A DNA stretch of 64,000 nt, from contig NZ_JAUSYD010000001.1 in the NCBI RefSeq assembly GCF_030816615.1, positions 6,284,501 to 6,348,500 of the forward strand, written 5' to 3'. A model generated the notes under the pieces. That model was not told the DNA's origin and ran no database searches. It saw only the letters and a program-made list of their open reading frames with translations. Made by a program: the position numbers and the translations under genes. Below, one piece after another: positions 58,418 to 64,000 of the stretch (the stretch's first letter is position 1; every line of letters begins with the position of its first letter). This DNA comes from Streptomyces sp. B1I3 (GTDB lineage: Bacteria > Actinomycetota > Actinomycetes > Streptomycetales > Streptomycetaceae).

Positions 58418-59685
58418 GGGCACATCCGCAACCGGGGCCCGGCAGGGGCTGGCTGCTGCGCCTCGTCATCGCCTTCGCCTTCGCGCAGGGGGCGGTGTCG
58501 ATGGCGCGGCCCGCCGTCTCCTACCGGGCCCTGTCCCTGGGCGCCGACGAGCGGGCGATCGGCGTCATCGCGGGCGTGTACGCGCTCCTGCCGCTCTTCG
58601 CCGCCGTACCCCTCGGCCGCAGGACCGACCACGGCCGCTGCGCACCCCTGCTGCCCGTCGGCGTCGCCCTGATCGCCGCGGGCTGCGCCCTCGGCGGCAG
58701 CGCGGGCTCCCTGCCCGCACTCGCGGCCTGGAGCGGGGTCATGGGCCTCGGCCACCTCTGCTTCGTGATCGGCGCCCAGTCGCTCGTCGCCCGGCAGTCG
58801 GCCCCCGCCGAACAGGACCGCAACTTCGGCCACTTCACCATCGGGGCCTCCCTCGGCCAGCTCATCGGCCCGATCGCGGCCGGTTACCTCGTGTCGGAGC
58901 GGGACGGCGCGATGGGCCGTACGAGCGCCCTCGCCCTGCTGGTCGCGGCGGCCGTCGCCGCCGTCTCCTTCACCGCACTGTGGCGCCTCGAGCACCGGGC
59001 CGCCCCCGGCCCCGGCGAGCGCGCGGCGCAGCGGGTGCCGGTGGCCCGCATCCTGCGGACCCGGGGCGTGCCGGCGGGCATCTTCGTCAGCCTCGCCGTG
59101 CTGTCCGCCACCGACATCATGACCGCCTACCTCCCGGTCGTCGGCGAGCACCGCGGCATCGCGCCCGCCACGGTCGGACTGCTGCTCAGCCTGCGGGCCG
59201 CCGCCACCATCGCCTGCCGGCTGGTCATGACACCGATGCTGCGCCTCTTCGGCCGGAGGGCGCTGCTCACCACGACCTGCCTGCTCGGCGGCCTTCTCTG
59301 TGCGGGTATCGCCCTGCCCGTACCCGTGTGGGGGCTCGCCCTGATGCTGGCCGCCCTGGGCTTCTGCCTGGGAGTGGGCCAGCCGCTGTCGATGACCACC
59401 GTCGTCCAGGCGGCCCCCGCGGCGGCCCGCTCCACCGCCCTCGCGCTCCGGCTCACCGGCAACCGCCTCGGCCAGGTCGCGGCTCCCGCCGCGGCGGGCC
59501 TGATCGCCGGGGTCGCGGGCGCCGCCGCGCCGTTCGTGATGCTGGGCGCCCTGCTCCTGGCGGCGGCGGGACTCGGCGTACGCGGTGGTCCGGGGGAAAG
59601 GGCGCACGGCCCCGACCCCGGCCCTGAGCCCGCCTCAGCCGAGCCCCGCGCCGAACCCGTCCCGAAGGAGACGGCGCAGGAGTGA
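58414..59685 (+). CDS. MFS transporter
   Basis: A 423-residue major facilitator with 12 predicted helices. Motif A-like sequence PLGRRTDHGRCAPLLPVG joins helices 2 and 3, and the second half has LFGRRALLTTTCLLGGLLCAG. The central loop is short. The GTG lies inside the stop of the CitMHS gene, so they are translationally coupled and probably act together. A proline/glutamate-rich tail (about 395-423) ends the protein. Direction and substrate cannot be inferred. Confidence 0.87.
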   Translation: MRAHPQPGPGRGWLLRLVIAFAFAQGAVSMARPAVSYRALSLGADERAIGVIAGVYALLPLFAAVPLGRRTDHGRCAPLLPVGVALIAAGCALGGSAGSLPALAAWSGVMGLGHLCFVIGAQSLVARQSAPAEQDRNFGHFTIGASLGQLIGPIAAGYLVSERDGAMGRTSALALLVAAAVAAVSFTALWRLEHRAAPGPGERAAQRVPVARILRTRGVPAGIFVSLAVLSATDIMTAYLPVVGEHRGIAPATVGLLLSLRAAATIACRLVMTPMLRLFGRRALLTTTCLLGGLLCAGIALPVPVWGLALMLAALGFCLGVGQPLSMTTVVQAAPAAARSTALALRLTGNRLGQVAAPAAAGLIAGVAGAAAPFVMLGALLLAAAGLGVRGGPGERAHGPDPGPEPASAEPRAEPVPKETAQE

Positions 59686-60007
59686 CCCGCACGGGAGGGC
59701 GGACCGGGAGCGCACGTCCCGCCCGGCGCATGTCCCGCGCGGCCGCCGCCGCGCCGCTGTGCCGGCCGTACCGGGGACATCCCCGGCCTCGACGTGCGAC
59801 TGTTGCCGACAGCCGTGCGTGACCTGTGTCTCCAGCGGTTCCCTGGCGCCGGAAAACTAACAGCGCTAGTTTGGGCCGGGGCGGAACCGTCCACAGACGC
59901 AGGACGCAGGACGCAGGACGCAGGACGAGCGACGCACACGACGCGCGATGCACGACCGGCGACGCACGGCTTCGGCGGCAGGCACAGTGAGCCCGGGAGG
60001 GGCAGTC
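59686..60007. other. Intergenic region upstream of the aldehyde dehydrogenase
   Basis: A 322-bp spacer with an operator-like palindrome at 59854-59872 and a 7-bp tandem repeat, GACGCAG, in four copies and two variants at 59896-59937. A GGGAGGGG ribosome site precedes the ATG at 60008. No gene is supported. Confidence 0.5.
59854..59872. promoter_or_regulatory. AAACTA-N7-TAGTTT operator-like site
   Basis: AAACTAACAGCGCTAGTTT is a near-palindrome with 6-bp arms, typical of TetR-family operators. It is the A/T-rich element upstream of the aldehyde/alcohol dehydrogenase genes, 135 bp before the ATG. The matching regulator is not adjacent. Confidence 0.5.
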
Positions 60008-61402
60008 ATGAAGGCGCATGACGGGATGTACATCGGCGGCACGTGGCGGCCCGCCGTCGGCCAGGACACGATCGCGGTCGTGAACCCGGCGGACGAGCAG
60101 GTCATCGGCCAGGTCCCGGCGGGCACCGCGGAGGACGTCGACGCGGCGGTACGAGCCGCCCGCGCCGCGTTCCCCGGCTGGGCCGCGACCCCGCCCGCCG
60201 AGCGCGCCGCGCGCATCGGCGCCCTGCGCGACGTCCTGGCCGCCCGCAGGGGTGAGATCGCCGAGACCGTCACCGCCGAGCTCGGCTCGCCGCCGGCGCT
60301 GTCCCAGGTGGTGCACGCGGGGGTGCCCATACTGGTCGCCGGCTCGTACGCCGAGCTGGCCGCGACGTACGCGTTCGAGGAGAAGCTGGGCAACTCGACC
60401 GTCCTGCTGGAACCCGTGGGCGTCGTCGGCGCGATCACCCCCTGGAACTACCCGCTCCACCAGATCGTCGCGAAGGTGGCTCCCGCGCTCGCCGCCGGCT
60501 GCACCGTCGTGCTCAAGCCCGCCGAGGACACCCCGCTCGTCGCCCAGCTCTTCGCCGAGGCCACCGCGGAGGCGGGCCTGCCGGACGGCGTCTTCAACCT
60601 GGTCACCGGTCTCGGCCCGGTCGCCGGACAGGCGCTCGCCGAGCACGAGGGCGTCGACCTGGTCTCCTTCACCGGGTCCACGGCCGTCGGCAGGCAGATC
60701 GGCGCCACGGCGGGCGCGGCGGTCAAGCGCGTCGCGCTGGAGCTCGGCGGCAAGTCCGCCAACGTGATCCTGCCCGGCGCCGACCTCGCCAAGGCGGTGA
60801 ACGTCGGCGTCGCCAACGTGATGTCCAACTCCGGCCAGACGTGCAGCGCGTGGACCCGGATGCTGGTCGACGCCGACCGGTACGAGGAGGCCGTGGCCCT
60901 CGCGGCGGCGGCCGTCGCCAAGTACGTCCCCGGGGAGCGGGTCGGCCCCCTCGTCAACGCCAAGCAGCAGGCCCGGGTGCGCGGTTACATCGAGAAGGGC
61001 ATCGAGGAAGGCGCCCGGCTGGTCGCCGGAGGCCCCGAGGCGCCCAAGGAACAGGGCTACTACGTCAGCCCCACCGTGTTCGCCGACGTGACGCCCGCCA
61101 TGACCATCGCGCAGGAGGAGATCTTCGGCCCGGTGCTCTCGATCCTGCGCTACGAGGACGTGGACGACGCCCTGCGGATCGCCAACGACACCGTGTACGG
61201 ACTGGCCGGGGCCGTCTGGGCGGCCGACGACGCCGAGGCCGTGGCCTTCGCCCGCCGCATGGACACGGGGCAGGTGGACATCAACGGCGGCCGGTTCAAC
61301 CCCCTGGCACCCTTCGGCGGTTACAAGCAGTCCGGGGTGGGCCGCGAACTCGGCCCGCACGGCCTGTCCGAGTACCTCCAGACCAAGTCCCTGCAGTTCT
61401 GA
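60008..61402 (+). CDS. Aldehyde dehydrogenase
   Basis: A 464-residue NAD(P)-dependent aldehyde dehydrogenase. The NAD-binding signature is GAITPWNYPLHQIVAKVAPALAAGCTVVLKP. The catalytic glutamate is in LELGGKSANVIL and the nucleophile cysteine in SNSGQTCSAWTRML. The C-terminal phrase FGGYKQSGVGRELG is typical. The ATG at 60008 follows GGGAGGGG. The alcohol dehydrogenase gene follows after 49 bp, so an alcohol-to-acid pathway is likely. The substrate cannot be specified. Confidence 0.92.
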   Translation: MKAHDGMYIGGTWRPAVGQDTIAVVNPADEQVIGQVPAGTAEDVDAAVRAARAAFPGWAATPPAERAARIGALRDVLAARRGEIAETVTAELGSPPALSQVVHAGVPILVAGSYAELAATYAFEEKLGNSTVLLEPVGVVGAITPWNYPLHQIVAKVAPALAAGCTVVLKPAEDTPLVAQLFAEATAEAGLPDGVFNLVTGLGPVAGQALAEHEGVDLVSFTGSTAVGRQIGATAGAAVKRVALELGGKSANVILPGADLAKAVNVGVANVMSNSGQTCSAWTRMLVDADRYEEAVALAAAAVAKYVPGERVGPLVNAKQQARVRGYIEKGIEEGARLVAGGPEAPKEQGYYVSPTVFADVTPAMTIAQEEIFGPVLSILRYEDVDDALRIANDTVYGLAGAVWAADDAEAVAFARRMDTGQVDINGGRFNPLAPFGGYKQSGVGRELGPHGLSEYLQTKSLQF

Positions 61403-61451
61403 GCCCCTCCGGCTCCCAGCCCCTGCCCGCTCCCCACCGAGGAGTCCGTTC

Positions 61452-62552
61452 GTGGTCCGCGCCGCTGTCCTGCCCGCCGTCGGAGCTCCCCTGGAGATCA
61501 CCGACATCGAACTCCCGGAGCCCGGCCCCGGCCAGGTGAGCATCAGGCTCGCCGCCGCAGGCGTCTGCCACTCCGACCTGTCCCTGTCGAACGGCACCAT
61601 GCGGCTGCCCGTTCCCGCCGTCCTCGGGCACGAGGGCGCCGGGACGGTGCTGGCCGTCGGCGAGGGCGTCACCCATGTCGCCGCCGGTGATCCGGTCGTC
61701 CTCAACTGGGCGCCGTCCTGCGGGGAGTGCTTCCACTGCGGGATCGGCGAGGTCTGGCTCTGCGCCGACGCGCTCAAGGGCGCAGGCAACATCCACGCCC
61801 GCCTGGCGGACGGCACGGAGCTCCATCCCGGACTGAACGTCGCGGCCTTCGCCCAGGAGACCGTCGTCGCCGCGAACTGCGTGCTGCCCGCCCCGGCCGG
61901 CATCCCGCTCGACGACGCCGCCCTGCTCGGCTGCGCTGTCCTGACCGGGTACGGGGCGGTCCACCACTCCGCCCGGGTCCGTGAGGGCGAGAGCGTCGTC
62001 GTCTTCGGCATCGGCGGGGTGGGCCTCGCCGTCCTGCAGTCGGCGCGTCTCGCGGGCGCCTCGCGGATCATCGCCGTGGACGTGTCGCCGGAGAAGGAGG
62101 AGCTGGCCCGGCGGGCCGGTGCCACCGACTACGTCGTCGCCTCCGACACCACCCCACGCGCCGTCCGCAAACTCACCGGCGGCCAGGGCGCGGACGTCGC
62201 CGTGGAGTGCGTGGGGCGTCCCGCCACGATCCGCGCAGCGTGGGAGTCCACCCGCCGCGGTGGCCGCGCGACCGTCGTGGGCATCGGCGGCAAGGACCAG
62301 GTGGTGAGCTTCAACGCCCTGGAGATCTTCCACTGGGGCCGTTCGCTGACCGGGTGCGTGTACGGCAACAGCGACCCCGCCCGGGACCTGCCCGTGCTGG
62401 CCGAGCACATCCGCGCCGGCCGCTTCGACCTCTCCATGATGGTCACGGAACGCATCACGCTGGACGGCATCCCCGCGGCCTTCGACACCATGATCGCGGG
62501 CAAGGGCGGGCGGGCGCTGGTCGTGTTCCCCGGCGCCGACGCCGCGCCCTGA
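61452..62552 (+). CDS. Zinc-dependent alcohol dehydrogenase
   Basis: A 366-residue class III-like zinc alcohol dehydrogenase. Catalytic zinc ligands are in GVCHSD and LGHEGAGTV, and the structural zinc site is CGECFHCGIGEVWLC (four Cys, with the third spacing longer than usual). The coenzyme motif is VVVFGIGGVGLAVLQSA, followed by an Asp that selects NAD (IIAVDVS). The GTG at 61452 has GAGGAG upstream. It is downstream of and probably co-transcribed with the aldehyde dehydrogenase. Confidence 0.92.
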   Translation: MVRAAVLPAVGAPLEITDIELPEPGPGQVSIRLAAAGVCHSDLSLSNGTMRLPVPAVLGHEGAGTVLAVGEGVTHVAAGDPVVLNWAPSCGECFHCGIGEVWLCADALKGAGNIHARLADGTELHPGLNVAAFAQETVVAANCVLPAPAGIPLDDAALLGCAVLTGYGAVHHSARVREGESVVVFGIGGVGLAVLQSARLAGASRIIAVDVSPEKEELARRAGATDYVVASDTTPRAVRKLTGGQGADVAVECVGRPATIRAAWESTRRGGRATVVGIGGKDQVVSFNALEIFHWGRSLTGCVYGNSDPARDLPVLAEHIRAGRFDLSMMVTERITLDGIPAAFDTMIAGKGGRALVVFPGADAAP

Positions 62553-62826
62553 CCCCCGGGCCGTCCCCCGGCTCCCAGCCCTCGGCCGGCGCCGGGGGTG
62601 CCGGGACGCGGTCGCCGGCGCCGCGCCCCGCGGATCCGCGTGGACCTCCAGGCCGCCGGGCCCACCGTGCACGGCCGGGTCTGGGCGTCGAACACCGGGG
62701 GAGAGGCGGCGACGGCGGTCCGCTCCCCCGGGAGCCGGGAGCGGCGTGTGCGGTGTGCTGCGTCACGTGCCGACCTCCTGCCGCCGGGGCCGCGCGGCGG
62801 CCCGGGCCGGCCACGCGGGCTGTGAC

Positions 62827-63787
62827 TCATCTCCCGGCGTTCGGCTCCGACGCGGCCGACGTCAGGGGAGTCGGCCCCTTGCCGGAAGGCTTCTTGCCCC
62901 GTCCCGCCCGGGCCCGGGTGCGCGAGACGGCGACGCCGGCGAGGCAGAGCAGCCCGCCGCCGACCGTGAGCAGTGCGGGCACCTCGTCCAGCAGCAGCCA
63001 CGACATCAGGACCACCAGCGCCGGCACCGCGTACGTCGTCGCGCCCATCCTGCCCGCGGTGGTGCGGGCCAGGGCGTACGCCCAGGTGGTGAAGGCCAGC
63101 GCCGTCGGGAAGACGCCGAGATACAGCATGTTCAGGGTCGCGGAGGCGGGGGCGTCGGCCGCTTCGGAGATGAGCAGGCCGGAGAACGGCAGGCAGGCGA
63201 CCGTACCGATCAGGCAGCCGAAGGTCGTGATCTGCAGCGGTGTCCCGTGCCGCAGCGCGGGCTTCTGGATGACCACCCCGCCCGCGTACGACACGGCGGC
63301 CAGCAGGCAGAGCAGCACGCCGAGCACGGACGAACTGCCGTGCCCGGACATCGAGAGGCCCACCACGACCGCGCCCGCGAACGAGACCGCCATGCCCGTC
63401 AGGAGCCGGCGCGGCAGGCCTTCTCCCAGCAGGCGGGCACCCAGCAGCGCCATCAGGATCGGCCCCACGTTCACGATCATGGCGGCCGTACCCGCGTCGA
63501 CCTGCTGCTCACCCCAGTTGAGGACCACCATGTACAGCCCGAACCAGAGCAGCCCGGAGCCGACGACGCCCGGCCACGCCGCGCGGGCGGGCAGCCCTTC
63601 CCGGCGTATCAGCAGGATCGCCCCGAGCCCGGCCCAGGGCCAGCGCCCCGGGGGAGTAGGCCTCGCCCGCGCTGCGGATGGAGACAAAGGCGGAGGCCCA
63701 CAGCAGCACCGTGGTGCAGGCGGCGGCCGGCGCACGCCAGTCGCGGCCCGGCGAGGCGGTCGCCGGTGAGGTCGGTGTCGTCGTCAT
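62827..63787 (-). pseudogene. EamA/DMT transporter, frameshifted
   Basis: A 10-helix drug/metabolite transporter interrupted by a frameshift. The N-terminus (WRAPAAACTTVLLWASAFVSIRSAGEAYSPGALALGR) is read from 63787 in one frame. From about 63626 the sequence continues in another frame with LGAILLIRREGLPARAAWPGVV to the stop at 62827. About seven residues expected between ALGR and LGAIL are absent, which fits a deletion of roughly 20 bases. The rest of the protein is intact, including LYMVVLNWGEQQVDAGTAAM and GATTYAVPALVVLMSW. It is either a recent pseudogene or an assembly error. Confidence 0.75.
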
Positions 63788-63831
63788 GGTCACGACCGTA
63801 GAGCCGACACGCGTCGGCCCCCACCGAATTG

Positions 63832-64000
63832 TCAGGGACCGTCAATCGTCGCGGGTTCGATGCCCAGGTGATCCGACAGTGCGCGCAGCCCTTCGGGCGT
63901 CGTGCGTACCGCTCGCCCCGAACCGATCCGCTCGCACCAGCCGGCGTCGAGCGCGTGGGTGCACAGGGCGGCGCCCGCGACGCCCGCCAGGTGCGGGCGC
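63832..64000 (-). CDS. Helix-turn-helix regulator, C-terminal end (cut by window)
   Basis: The last 56 codons of a reverse-strand gene. The visible residues (RPHLAGVAGAALCTHALDAG, then RAVRTTPEGLRALSDHLGI) match the C-terminal end of ArsR-type winged-helix regulators, with a wing-like CERIGSGRAVRTTPEG. It would be divergent in role from the transporter only if both face outward, but here both run leftward. The DNA-binding helices lie outside the window, so the assignment is tentative. Confidence 0.6.
   Translation of the reverse strand, partial: RPHLAGVAGAALCTHALDAGWCERIGSGRAVRTTPEGLRALSDHLGIEPATIDGP

Overview
The window is high-GC actinomycete chromosome, almost certainly Streptomyces. The evidence is codon use with a strong G/C third position, GGAGG-type ribosome sites, frequent GTG starts, ATGA/GTGA coupled operons, two streptogrisin-type proteases, a SepF-family division protein, an FxSxx-COOH peptide locus and LAxTG-anchored extracellular enzymes. 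No rRNA, tRNA, CRISPR array, insertion sequence or phage integrase was seen. Both window edges cut a gene: a SepF-like gene at the left and a helix-turn-helix regulator at the right.

Layout: 0-2 kb holds a SepF-like protein and a DUF5685 protein with a metallothionein-like cysteine tail. 1.9-9.3 kb is a divergent nutrient-scavenging locus: amino-acid-type ABC binding protein and permease (no ATPase present), an FAD/NAD(P)-binding protein, two luciferase-like flavin monooxygenases and a DUF1684 protein, most of them with overlapping stop/start codons. 9.6-23.8 kb is bracketed by streptogrisin B-like and streptogrisin D-like protease genes. Between them lie a SLOG-fold gene, a convergent SLATT/DUF4231 membrane gene, an unknown membrane protein and the complete fxsA-fxsB-fxsC-fxsT locus. 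That locus encodes a RiPP precursor ending FSSAL, a radical SAM/SPASM maturase, a TIR-like protein and a ParA-TIR-NB-ARC-TPR protein.

24-31 kb carries a serine hydrolase, a secreted phospholipase A2, a small unknown protein and a lower-GC block of WXG/DUF6571-type proteins with a lipoprotein. 31-37 kb has a membrane protein and the SOS mutagenesis pair dnaE2 plus an ImuB-like Y-family protein behind a LexA-type box. 37-39 kb has a secreted lipase and a sortase-anchored AA10 lytic polysaccharide monooxygenase. 39-43 kb is a tripartite tricarboxylate transporter (tctC-tctB-tctA) with a divergent CitB/DcuR-type response regulator.

43-48.7 kb contains a methyltransferase-Nudix-VOC fusion, DUF402 and GntR genes, a DUF5925 AAA ATPase and an SGNH esterase. 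48.7-54.5 kb has a CoA transferase, an orphan type ISP restriction C-terminal domain protein, a GntR/UTRA regulator, homogentisate dioxygenase and a TetR regulator. 54.7-64 kb has a molybdopterin oxidoreductase, a CitMHS citrate transporter whose leader can form nested hairpins, an MFS transporter, aldehyde and alcohol dehydrogenases, a frameshifted EamA transporter and the partial regulator.

The most interesting unit is the fxs locus with its adjacent SLOG/SLATT pair. It combines a modified peptide with TIR and NB-ARC signalling domains and has no export gene, which suggests an intracellular signalling or conflict role. All functional statements are read from sequence motifs and family knowledge; no database search was run.
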